Positions 17,377 to 26,950 of a DNA stretch of 64,000 bases are shown piece after piece; positions within the stretch are counted from its first letter, which is position 1; each line of letters opens with the position of its first letter. Source of the DNA: Rhodoferax sp. TS-BS-61-7 (GTDB lineage Bacteria > Pseudomonadota > Gammaproteobacteria > Burkholderiales > Burkholderiaceae_C). The position numbers were made by a program, and so were the translations under genes. The stretch covers positions 124,001-188,000 of the forward strand of contig NZ_PTQY01000001.1 in the NCBI RefSeq assembly GCF_002943465.1, written 5' to 3'. The notes below the pieces were generated by a model. The model saw only the letters and a list, made by a program, of their open reading frames with translations. It did no database searches and was not told where the DNA came from.

Positions 17377-20300
17377 TTGGCGGCCACGAACTTGAACTCT
17401 CCCACTGACGACGGCAAATCCCTGGCGGCCCACGAGGATGGCAAGTACCTTGCCCGGGCCCTGCAGCAGCAAAACATCAGCGTGCGGGGTGCGCGCACCC
17501 ATAACCTGAAGAACATCGACCTGGACATCCCGCGCAACCAGCTCGTGGTGATTACAGGCTTGTCGGGGTCGGGGAAGTCCAGCCTGGCGTTTGACACGCT
17601 GTATGCCGAAGGCCAGCGCCGTTATGTAGAGAGCCTGAGCACCTACGCGCGCCAGTTCTTGCAGCTCATGGACAAGCCCGATGTGGACATGATCGAGGGC
17701 CTGTCGCCCGCCATCTCCATCGAGCAAAAGGCCACCAGCCACAACCCGCGCTCCACCGTGGGCACGGTGACCGAGATCCACGATTACCTGCGCCTGCTGT
17801 TTGCCCGCGCCGGCACCCCGTTTTGCCCGGACCACAACCTGCCCCTGCAAAGCCAGACCGTGAGCCAGATGGTGGACGCCGTGCTGGCCCTGCCCGAAGA
17901 CACGCGCCTGATGATCCTGGCGCCGCTGGCGCGCGAGAAAAAGGGCGAGTTTCTGGATGTGTTTGCCGACATGCAGGCCCAGGGCTACGTGCGTTTTCGC
18001 ATCAACGGCGAGGCCTTTGAGGCCGAAAACCTGCCCAAGCTCAAGAAGACCGAGAAACACGACATCGACGTGGTGGTGGACCGCATCAAGGTGCGCGCCG
18101 ACCTGAAGCAGCGCCTGGCCGAAAGTTTTGAAGCCGCGCTGCGCCTGGCCAATGGCCGCGCCATTGCGCTGGAGATGGATGCACCCAAGGACTCCGATAT
18201 TGATAGCGCCTCGCGCAATAACGACGTGGCACAGAGGCCTAAAGAGCACTTATTCAACGCCAAATTTGCCTGCCCCATCTGCAGCTACTCCATCAGCGAG
18301 CTGGAGCCGCGGCTGTTCTCCTTCAACTCGCCCGTAGGCGCCTGCCCAACCTGCGACGGCCTGGGCAACCACGAATTTTTCGACCCCACGCGCGTGGTCG
18401 CCTTCCCCACACTGAGCCTAGCCAGTGGCGCCATCAAGGGCTGGGACCGGCGCAATGGTTACTACTTCAGCATGCTGGAGAGCCTGGCCAAACACTACGC
18501 GTTTGACATCGAGGCATCTTTTGATAGCCTGCCCGAAACGGTGCAAGCCGCCATCCTGCATGGCTCGGGCGACGAAGAAATCAAGTTCAGCTACATCATG
18601 GACTCCGGTGCCCAGCAGGGCAAGAAGGTCACCAAGAAACACGCCTTCGAGGGCATCATCCCCAATATGCAGCGGCGCTACCGCGAGACCGACTCGGCCC
18701 TGGTGCGCGAAGACCTGGGCCGCCTGCGCAGCACCCAGCCCTGCCCCGACTGCTTTGGCTCGCGCCTGCGCAAGGAAGCGCGCCACGTGAAGGTCGGCGA
18801 AGGCGACCAGGCCCGCGCCATTTTTGAAATCAGCCACGCCACGCTGCGCGAGAGTTTTGAGTACTTCAACACGCTGCAAATGCCCGGCGCACGCGGCGAG
18901 ATTGCCTCCAAGGTGATCCGCGAAATCGGCCTGCGCCTGAAGTTCCTGAACGACGTGGGCCTGAACTACCTGAGCCTGGACCGCAGCGCGGAAACCCTGA
19001 GTGGCGGTGAAAGCCAGCGCATTCGACTGGCGTCGCAAATCGGCTCCGGTCTGACCGGCGTGATGTATGTGCTGGACGAGCCCAGCATTGGCCTGCACCA
19101 GCGCGACAACGACCGCCTCATCGGCACGCTGCAGCACCTGCGCGACATCGGCAACAGCGTGCTGGTGGTGGAACACGACGAAGACATGATGCGTGCCGCC
19201 GACCATGTGATCGACATGGGCCTGGGCGCCGGCATCCATGGCGGGCGTGTCATTGCCCAAGGCACGTTTGACGAAGTCAAAGCCAACCCCGACTCACTGA
19301 CCGGCCAGTACCTGGCCAAGACGCTGCAGATCGAGGTGCCCAAGCGCCGCACGCCCTGGCTGCCCGTGGTGGCCGAAGCCAAACCTGTGGCCAAAGGCAG
19401 CGGCAAGGGCGCCCCCAGCAAAGCCGCACTGGCCTGGGCCGAACGCCAGGCGCACCACATTGCCACCCAGGGCAACATGCAGGCCATCCGCGTGGTGGGC
19501 GCCAGTGGCCACAACCTCAAGGGCGTGGACGTGGACTTTCCCGTGGGCCTGCTCACCTGCGTGACCGGCGTGTCCGGTTCGGGCAAGAGCACGCTGGTGA
19601 ACGACACGCTATACGCCGCCGTGGCGCGCCAGCTCTACCGCGCACACGACGAGCCTGCCGCGCACGAAAGCATCGACGGCATCCAGTACTTCGACAAGGT
19701 CATCAACGTCGACCAGTCGCCGATTGGCCGCACACCACGTTCCAACCCCGCCACCTATACCGGCCTGTTCACCCCCATCCGCGAGCTGATGGCCGAGGTG
19801 CCCACGGCACGCGAACGCGGCTACGGCCCCGGCCGCTTCAGCTTCAACGTGGCCGGTGGCCGCTGCGAGGCCTGCCAAGGCGACGGTATGGTGAAGGTGG
19901 AAATGCACTTTTTGCCCGACGTCTACGTGCCCTGCGACGTGTGCGCGGGCCAGCGCTACAACCGCGAGACGCTGGAGGTGCTCTACAAAGGCAAAAACAT
20001 CGCGCAGATTCTGGACATGACGGTGGAGGCCGCCTACGAGTTTCTGCAAGCCGTGCCCACCATCGCGCGCAAGCTGCAAACCCTGCTGGACGTGGGCCTC
20101 TCCTACATCCGCCTGGGCCAGGCCGCCACCACGCTGTCAGGTGGCGAGGCTCAGCGTGTGAAGCTAGCGCTGGAGCTCAGCAAACGCGACACCGGCCGCA
20201 CGCTCTACATCCTGGACGAGCCCACCACGGGCCTGCACTTTGCCGACATTGCGCTGTTGCTCAAGGTGCTGCACCAGCTGCGCGACGCGGGCAACACCAT

Positions 20301-20481
20301 CGTCATCATCGAACACAACCTGGACGTGATCAAAACCGCCGACTGGCTGATCGACATTGGCCCCGAAGGTGGCGCAGGCGGCGGCATGGTGGTGGGCGTG
20401 GGAACGCCCGAGGACATTGCAGCCAACCCCGACAGCCACACGGGGCGGTATTTGAAGCCGCTGCTGACGCCTGTGGAATAA
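17377..20481 (+). CDS. uvrA: Excinuclease ABC subunit A (UvrA)
   Basis: Damage-recognition ATPase of nucleotide excision repair. The 1034-residue protein has two ABC modules: Walker [10 protein letters not shown] near residue 62 and GVSGSGKST near 731, signatures LSGGESQRI near 543 and LSGGEAQRV near 922, and zinc-binding cysteine sets starting CPIC near 299 and CEAC near 830. The TTG at 17377 is the only good in-frame start near the expected N-terminus (the ATG at 17361 is out of frame). Compared with E. coli UvrA from memory, there is an extra stretch of roughly 17 residues (about 272-288, [17 protein letters not shown]) just before the first zinc cysteines; it is encoded by a copy of the dispersed hairpin repeat described below. 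The Walker and zinc motifs are intact, so the gene is probably functional. Confidence 0.97.
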   Translation: MAATNLNSPTDDGKSLAAHEDGKYLARALQQQNISVRGARTHNLKNIDLDIPRNQLVVITGLSGSGKSSLAFDTLYAEGQRRYVESLSTYARQFLQLMDKPDVDMIEGLSPAISIEQKATSHNPRSTVGTVTEIHDYLRLLFARAGTPFCPDHNLPLQSQTVSQMVDAVLALPEDTRLMILAPLAREKKGEFLDVFADMQAQGYVRFRINGEAFEAENLPKLKKTEKHDIDVVVDRIKVRADLKQRLAESFEAALRLANGRAIALEMDAPKDSDIDSASRNNDVAQRPKEHLFNAKFACPICSYSISELEPRLFSFNSPVGACPTCDGLGNHEFFDPTRVVAFPTLSLASGAIKGWDRRNGYYFSMLESLAKHYAFDIEASFDSLPETVQAAILHGSGDEEIKFSYIMDSGAQQGKKVTKKHAFEGIIPNMQRRYRETDSALVREDLGRLRSTQPCPDCFGSRLRKEARHVKVGEGDQARAIFEISHATLRESFEYFNTLQMPGARGEIASKVIREIGLRLKFLNDVGLNYLSLDRSAETLSGGESQRIRLASQIGSGLTGVMYVLDEPSIGLHQRDNDRLIGTLQHLRDIGNSVLVVEHDEDMMRAADHVIDMGLGAGIHGGRVIAQGTFDEVKANPDSLTGQYLAKTLQIEVPKRRTPWLPVVAEAKPVAKGSGKGAPSKAALAWAERQAHHIATQGNMQAIRVVGASGHNLKGVDVDFPVGLLTCVTGVSGSGKSTLVNDTLYAAVARQLYRAHDEPAAHESIDGIQYFDKVINVDQSPIGRTPRSNPATYTGLFTPIRELMAEVPTARERGYGPGRFSFNVAGGRCEACQGDGMVKVEMHFLPDVYVPCDVCAGQRYNRETLEVLYKGKNIAQILDMTVEAAYEFLQAVPTIARKLQTLLDVGLSYIRLGQAATTLSGGEAQRVKLALELSKRDTGRTLYILDEPTTGLHFADIALLLKVLHQLRDAGNTIVIIEHNLDVIKTADWLIDIGPEGGAGGGMVVGVGTPEDIAANPDSHTGRYLKPLLTPVE
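18197..18243 (-). repeat. Dispersed hairpin repeat, copy 1 (in frame inside uvrA)
   Basis: On the minus strand this reads GGCCTCT, then CCACGT, then ATTGCGC, then GCTATCA. It aligns without gaps to copy 2 at 22232 with about four-fifths identity over 44 bases. It supplies the extra residues of UvrA. Confidence 0.8.
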
Positions 20482-20525
20482 GCGCGCAGCGCCCTGAGCG
20501 AACGCTGTGCTTACCTAAAAATACG

Positions 20526-22220
20526 ATGCCCCACCCAGAAAACTCGCCAGGCAATGGCGCCCCGATAGTGACTGTGATCGCCGTCGCCTGGAACGCGCTG
20601 GTCTGGGGGCTGCTCATGCCCTACCCAGAAACCGCTGAATGGTTCAAGGGCTTGGCGGCGCTCGCGGGCATAGGGATTGCCGCCGGAGCCCTGATGCTCT
20701 GGCTCAGCCGCCTGCGCGGCAATGGCGTCACGCTGCACCTCTCACAGGACCCGGTACCCCACGGCGTGCCCACGGTGGCAACCTTCAACCTGACCCGACC
20801 GCTGAAGGCGCAGGTCTGGACACTGCTGGTGACCATTGATTCGCCAAGCGAAGATAGCAGCGGCTTTGGGTGCATCTGGGAGCGCAAATTTATGGCCAGC
20901 CCAGTCCCCACGATGGTGGACGGCGAGCTCATGGTGCAGGCCGTCACGGCCGAATTCACCCTTCCCACTGATCTGCCGGGCTCAGAAGACGGCTATTGGT
21001 ACGTTTCCCTGGTGCTCCGGGGAGAGGACGAGGCGTGGCCCTTTCACATTGAGACCGACGCCGAAACGTCCCGCGGAACCGGCCTCAACAGTGATGACGA
21101 AGCCTCGGAATCGCTACACCCAGATACCGACGCCCCGTCACCTTCGGAACTGCCTGAGCCGGACTACGCGTCCAGGCTTGCGTCGCCGGCACGCGTCCGA
21201 AGTAGCCTTCGCTGGGTCCGGCGCGGCGCGTTCGCACTGTCGCTCGCGGTGGTGGGCTGGGTCGCGTGGAGTGCGCTCTCGCCCATGTGGTCCCCAGACG
21301 CGCAGCCCGAGGACTGGCCGGTCATGACCATGGCGGAGGACAGCGTGGCAGTCGATGACGCGTCGGTGGCGGGGGTGGAACGCGCGCGAGGCGCAGACGA
21401 AACCGATGCCTCCTGGCGCCTGAGCACGCGCGTGCGCACCCCGGAGTTTGCAATGCTGCTCAGCAACTGGTTACTCGACGATGGGCACTTGCGCGCCCAC
21501 CTGCAAGGCCAGGCACACGTGAACCGCGGGAAGTTGCGCATGCGCATTCAGCAGTTGGCGCTCGCGCCAGCGGGCGCCTGTAAGCCGGCGGAAAACTGCC
21601 GGGTGGAAAGCATTCGTCTGGTGCTGAGCCAGGCCGCCAGCGATGGCAGCACCAGCATCTTGGCACGCAGCGAGCCCTTGCCCTGGGCGGTCGATCTGGC
21701 CAAAGACCCCGTGGCCCTGCGTAGCGATGGCACCCTGCAACTCACCCTGCCGCAGAACCTGGCGGGCGACCAGGATGTGCGCTTGCAGTTGGTGGTGCAG
21801 ACGGCGAACCCCGATGGGCACTCCACCCTGCTGCTCTCGGATGACACGACGGTTGCGTCGAACGGCAACTACATGGGGCTGCAACTAGCCCTGCGCGCCG
21901 CTGCCCCACAAGCCGGGAATCTGATGGACCCGTGCGACCGGGTGGGCTCCTTGGGTGAGGCCGTGCGCTCCCATTGCGCAGGCCAAGTCCAGTTCCGCCT
22001 CGACTCCAACGCCTTCTCAGGGCGCAAGGAACTCGACGCAGCCTTGATCGACGCCATCAAGCACTACAACAGCGCCGCCGTGGGCCCGCTGCTCAAGGCG
22101 GGTGCGAGCCCTAATGCGGTCGACCCCGGCCAAAAGAGCCTCAATGCGCTACTCCTCGCCACCTTCGGCGATCAACAAGAGGTGCGGGCTGCGCTGATCA
22201 AGGCGGGCGCCAAGACCTAG
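20526..22220 (+). CDS. Unrecognised membrane protein with C-terminal ankyrin-like repeats
   Basis: I do not recognise the family. From the ATG at 20526 (an upstream frame extension overlaps uvrA and is a shadow) the product is 564 residues. Visible features: two N-terminal hydrophobic segments (about 15-32 and 40-58), a soluble region (about 65-150) with an FNLTRPL-type beta-rich segment, an acidic Ser/Pro/Glu linker, a third membrane helix (about 235-255, ALSLAVVGWVAWSAL), a large extracytoplasmic region, and a C-terminal 60 residues resembling ankyrin repeats (VGPLLKAGASPNAVD and VRAALIKAGAKT). It starts 44 bases after uvrA on the same strand and could be read through from it. Its start is weakly supported; no clear ribosome-binding site. 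Confidence 0.7.
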   Translation: MPHPENSPGNGAPIVTVIAVAWNALVWGLLMPYPETAEWFKGLAALAGIGIAAGALMLWLSRLRGNGVTLHLSQDPVPHGVPTVATFNLTRPLKAQVWTLLVTIDSPSEDSSGFGCIWERKFMASPVPTMVDGELMVQAVTAEFTLPTDLPGSEDGYWYVSLVLRGEDEAWPFHIETDAETSRGTGLNSDDEASESLHPDTDAPSPSELPEPDYASRLASPARVRSSLRWVRRGAFALSLAVVGWVAWSALSPMWSPDAQPEDWPVMTMAEDSVAVDDASVAGVERARGADETDASWRLSTRVRTPEFAMLLSNWLLDDGHLRAHLQGQAHVNRGKLRMRIQQLALAPAGACKPAENCRVESIRLVLSQAASDGSTSILARSEPLPWAVDLAKDPVALRSDGTLQLTLPQNLAGDQDVRLQLVVQTANPDGHSTLLLSDDTTVASNGNYMGLQLALRAAAPQAGNLMDPCDRVGSLGEAVRSHCAGQVQFRLDSNAFSGRKELDAALIDAIKHYNSAAVGPLLKAGASPNAVDPGQKSLNALLLATFGDQQEVRAALIKAGAKT

Positions 22221-22231
22221 CCCGCTTGAGT

Positions 22232-22291
22232 GCAAAATTGGCCTCTAGCCCACGTATTAATTGCGCCAGCAGCTATCAAAATAATAGCAAA
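22232..22291 (+). repeat. Dispersed hairpin repeat, copy 2 (between two gene 3' ends)
   Basis: The fullest copy: a GGCCTCTAGC head, a core resembling GCGCCAGCAGCTATCAAA, and an AATAGCAAA tail. It fills almost all of the 71-base space between the membrane-protein gene and the 3' end of the sigma-54 activator gene. Confidence 0.85.
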
Positions 22292-24214
22292 TTATGTGCG
22301 CAGCTTGCGGTACAGCGTCTGCCGGCTAATGCCGAGCTGACGCGCAGCCAGGGACACATTGCCACGAGCAGCCTCCAGCGCCTGCTGGATGGCGGCGTGG
22401 CCCAAGGCCTGCAGGCTTTGCGGTGCCTGTGTCGCAGCGGATTCGACCGACGCGGGAGCCTTTGCAAGCGCTCCGACCTGCAGCGCTTCCACCAAGTCAT
22501 CGGGCATATGCGCCCAGTCCAGCGTGTCCTCGCCGTCCAACAGCATGGCGCAGGCGGTGCGCAGCACGCTGGCGTACTGGCGCAGGTTGCCGGGCCACGC
22601 AAAGGCGCCCAGGCGGGCTAGCAGCTCGGGCGCTACCTGTATCTCACGCTCCGGGCTCAAGTCGGCCAACAGGCGTTCGGTCAGCGCGCCGAAGTCGCTG
22701 CGCTCGCGCAGCGCCGGCAACTGCACGGTGAGGCCGTTGATGCGGTAGTACAGGTCTTGGCGGAACGTGCCGCGTTCCGCCGCCTCGGCCAGCTTGCTGT
22801 GTGTGGCGCAGACTAACGCAAAGTCCACGGCTACGGCCTTGCCGGCACCCACGGGCGTGACCGTGCGCTCCTGCAGCACACGCAGTAGCCGGGTCTGCAT
22901 GGGCAGAGGCATGTCGCCAATCTCGTCCAGAAACAACGTGCCGCCCTCGGCCTCGCGCAGGCGGCCCAAGCTGCCTTCCTTGCGCGCGCCGGTAAAGGCA
23001 CCGGCCACGTAACCAAACAACTCGGACTCGATCAGGCTCTCGGGAATGGCGCCGCAGTTGATGGCGACAAAGGGCGCGTCACGGCGCGGACCGCTGGCGT
23101 GCAGGGCGCGGGCGAACAGCTCTTTGCCCACGCCGGACTCGCCCTGGATGAGCACGGGTATGGGCTTGGCCACCACGCGGCGCGCCTTGTCGGCGGCGCT
23201 GCGCCAACGGGCATCGCCCGTGTCCAGCGCAGCCAGTGCATCGCTGACACTGGCGTTCACCACAGGCAACGACAGGCTGGTGGCAGGCAACGCAGATGCA
23301 TCCACCTGCACCTGCGCAAACAACACCGCGCCGTTGTGCAGGCGCAGCTGCTGCACCTGCTGGGGGCGCCGCTTGTGGCGCGACAGCAAATCGTCCAGCC
23401 GCACATCGAGCACACGCTCCAGCAGCGTGGCGCCAATGTCACCCGTATTCAGGCGCAGCAGCGCCAGGCCCACGCGGTTGGCGCCCACCACCCAGCCGTC
23501 GTCCGACAGCGCGACGATACCTTCGGCCACACTGCCGATGCCTTCTGGCTGGGCGTGCAGGTGCAGGCGGATGTTGCGTTTGCAGGTGGCCAGCATGAGC
23601 CGGTTTTCGATCATGCGGGCGGCGGTGCTGGCCAGGCCCAGCGTGTGGCCGTGGCCATGGCGGTGGTCGCCCGAAATGTCGAGCACGCCCATGAGTTCGC
23701 CCGTGGCGGAGAGGATGGGCGAAGCCGCGCAGGTGAGAAAGCCGTTGCGCTCCAGAAAGTGTTCGCCGCCGTGGATCTCGACCGCACTGCGCTCCACCAG
23801 TGCGGTGCCAATGGCGTTGGTGCCGCGGTGCGCTTCGTGCCAGGAGGCGCCGCTGGTCAACGCCACGCGCTCTGCCTTGCCCACAAAACTCACGTCGCCC
23901 AGCGTGTGCATCAGCATGCCGTGCTGGTCGGCCAGCACCACCACGCTCTGGCTGTGGCGCACCTGCTCGAACACATATTCCATCACCGGGCGCGAATGGG
24001 CGAGCAGCGCATGGCTGTTGGCCAGCGCCTGGCGCAGGCTGGCACTGCCGGCATGGTCGGTGGCCGCGCGGCCGGCGGGCGCCAGGCCCGCGGCCAGGCT
24101 GCGGTGCCAGGAGCGGACCAGGCGTTCGTCCAGCACGCCCACGGGGCATTGGCCGGTTTCCAGCAACTGTTGGCGGGCCTGTCGCAAGGCCAGCACGGGG
24201 GAGGTTTGTCGCAC
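22292..24214 (-). CDS. acoR: Sigma-54-dependent activator of AcoR type
   Basis: Enhancer-binding protein that activates sigma-54 promoters, here probably for the divergent aldehyde dehydrogenase. The GTG at 24214 is chosen because GCAGGAGACAAC precedes it; the frame runs on to 24319 without family character. The 640-residue protein has an N-terminal GAF-type sensor region (about 60-200, with SWHEAHRGTNAIGTAL typical of AcoR), a PAS-like middle, a central AAA+ domain (Walker A GESGVGKE near 356, GAFTGA sigma-54 contact loop near 407, Walker B GGTLFLDEIGD near 430), and a Fis-type helix-turn-helix at the C-terminus (NVSLAARQLGISRQTLYRKL). The exact inducer (acetoin, ethanol or acetaldehyde) is not visible from sequence. 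Confidence 0.92.
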   Translation of the reverse strand: MRQTSPVLALRQARQQLLETGQCPVGVLDERLVRSWHRSLAAGLAPAGRAATDHAGSASLRQALANSHALLAHSRPVMEYVFEQVRHSQSVVVLADQHGMLMHTLGDVSFVGKAERVALTSGASWHEAHRGTNAIGTALVERSAVEIHGGEHFLERNGFLTCAASPILSATGELMGVLDISGDHRHGHGHTLGLASTAARMIENRLMLATCKRNIRLHLHAQPEGIGSVAEGIVALSDDGWVVGANRVGLALLRLNTGDIGATLLERVLDVRLDDLLSRHKRRPQQVQQLRLHNGAVLFAQVQVDASALPATSLSLPVVNASVSDALAALDTGDARWRSAADKARRVVAKPIPVLIQGESGVGKELFARALHASGPRRDAPFVAINCGAIPESLIESELFGYVAGAFTGARKEGSLGRLREAEGGTLFLDEIGDMPLPMQTRLLRVLQERTVTPVGAGKAVAVDFALVCATHSKLAEAAERGTFRQDLYYRINGLTVQLPALRERSDFGALTERLLADLSPEREIQVAPELLARLGAFAWPGNLRQYASVLRTACAMLLDGEDTLDWAHMPDDLVEALQVGALAKAPASVESAATQAPQSLQALGHAAIQQALEAARGNVSLAARQLGISRQTLYRKLRT

Positions 24215-24322
24215 GTTGTCTCCTGCGCGGGGTCGTGGTCGCCCCGCTTTGGCACAGTATGGGGGTGGGGGGTGTGCGAGGCAATGGCGCACACCCGCCC
24301 CAACGTCCAACTGTTCCATTTT

Positions 24323-24353
24323 GTGACACCTGTCACTGTGGCAAATCGTGACA
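24323..24353. promoter_or_regulatory. Candidate activator-binding palindromes upstream of aldehyde dehydrogenase gene
   Basis: GTGACA at 24323-24328, TGTCAC at 24331-24336 and GTGACA again at 24348-24353 form a perfect two-base-spaced palindrome and a second inverted pair spaced 11. They lie in the 304-base intergenic region between the activator gene and its presumed target, where an enhancer-binding protein would bind. Nothing else is evident in this stretch apart from the weak sigma-54 candidate listed next. Confidence 0.5.
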
Positions 24354-24357
24354 GCCC

Positions 24358-24373
24358 TGGCTTGCGGACAGCT
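24358..24373 (+). promoter_or_regulatory. Weak sigma-54 (-24/-12) promoter candidate
   Basis: TGGCTTGCGGACAGC has GG and GC with the spacing required for sigma-54 (consensus TGGCAC-N5-TTGC), but the -12 element is CAGC instead of TTGC. Its position just after the GTGACA half-sites is compatible with enhancer control, although very close. The long leader to 24519 is unexplained. Confidence 0.25.
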
Positions 24374-24518
24374 TGCACAGCGTGCTGCAACGCAACAAAC
24401 CCAATGGAATCAAGGCTCCTCTGCCGGCGCTCACATGGCACGCGTCTTGAGATACCTCAGCACCTGCCGGACAGCCCGATGCAGGCTCATTCAAACCAAG
24501 CACAAGAGGACGACAACC

Positions 24519-26042
<1,524 letters not shown>

Positions 26043-26100
26043 AGCACCATTGCGCCCCTTCTCGCCGGAGGGGGCGCCACGCGGCTCCCCCAGGGGCGAC

Positions 26101-26266
26101 CACCTCATACTGGAGTACCAGAAATCGGCGGTCACCCCTGGGGAATCCACGTGGCTTCTTGCAGTGGGGCAGGGGAGCACCCATCGCCCGGCTTCGTGGA
26201 CTGTGTGGGCGGACGCCGATTTCTGGTACCCCAGTATGAGGTGGCCGCCCACACAGTCCACGAAGC
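26101..26266. repeat. Interleaved inverted repeats (A-B-A'-B' arrangement)
   Basis: Arm A 26101-26130 pairs with A' 26214-26243 (30 bases, one mismatch); arm B 26191-26212 pairs with B' 26245-26266 (22 bases, perfect). Because the arms alternate, both stems can form together only as a pseudoknot; otherwise they are mutually exclusive hairpins. The element fills most of the 276-base gap between the aldehyde dehydrogenase and DUF779 genes. GC-rich sequence before it (26050-26100) is also self-complementary in part. No coding role is apparent. Confidence 0.88.
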
Positions 26267-26318
26267 TGCGAGCGCCAACAAAGCAAGCTCAGCAGTTCCT
26301 CCCAAAGGAGACAAAAGC

Positions 26319-26693
26319 ATGGTCGACAAAGTAGTAGCCACCCCCGCCGCCCTGGAGCTGGTGGCCTTCCTCAAAACCAAACACGGCCCCGATCTGATGT
26401 TCCACCAAAGTGGCGGCTGCTGCGACAACAGCGCGGCCAACTGCTACCTGCCCGGCGAAATCACCATGGGTGCAGGCGACGTGTACCTGGGCGACATCGG
26501 CGGCAGCCCCTTCTACATCGGCATCGCCCAATACGAATACTGGAAACACACCCAGCTCATCATCGACGTCATCGAAGGCCACGGCGGCACGTTTTCGCTT
26601 GAAGGGCCTGAGGGCAAAGCCTTCCACACCCGCTCCCGCGTGTTCACCGATGCAGAACTAGCCGAACTGGGCATTGACAAACCCGCAGCCTAG
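26319..26693 (+). CDS. DUF779 family protein
   Basis: A 124-residue cytoplasmic protein of unknown biochemical function, regularly found beside ExaC/AldB-type aldehyde dehydrogenases. The ATG at 26319 has a strong AAAGGAG site. Family features: the motif MFHQSGGCCDNSA with a cysteine pair (possible metal or redox site), CYLPGEI, and a C-terminal FHTRSRVFT. It may act as an accessory or maturation factor for the dehydrogenase; that is an inference from gene neighbourhood. It shares direction with the dehydrogenase gene, with the interleaved repeat between them. Confidence 0.93.
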   Translation: MVDKVVATPAALELVAFLKTKHGPDLMFHQSGGCCDNSAANCYLPGEITMGAGDVYLGDIGGSPFYIGIAQYEYWKHTQLIIDVIEGHGGTFSLEGPEGKAFHTRSRVFTDAELAELGIDKPAA

Positions 26694-26700
26694 ACAAATT

Positions 26701-26763
26701 TAAGCCAAAACAGCCCCCAGATCCCGTGGAATATGCGCAAGCAGCTACCAAATTAATAGCAAA
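26701..26763 (+). repeat. Dispersed hairpin repeat, copy 3
   Basis: TAAGCCAAAACAGCC head, ATGCGCAAGCAGCTACCAAA core and AATAGCAAA tail, shared almost word for word with copy 4 at 30968. It lies in the 257-base gap between the DUF779 gene and the lectin gene; the rest of that gap (26764-26935) shows no recognisable element. Confidence 0.85.
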
Positions 26764-26950
26764 CGCCGACTAAAATCTAGATCCGTTAAATAGTACGCCC
26801 CCGCTACCGGGCCGAAATACACAGCCCGGCCCCAACCGGCCCCACAAAAACACTGCAGCAATTTGCACCGACTGGGGGTATGCTCGTTCGGTTTTTCCAG
26901 CCACTGGCACGGGGCCCGCGACTGCGAAGCGTGACGAAGGGGGAGAGCAA

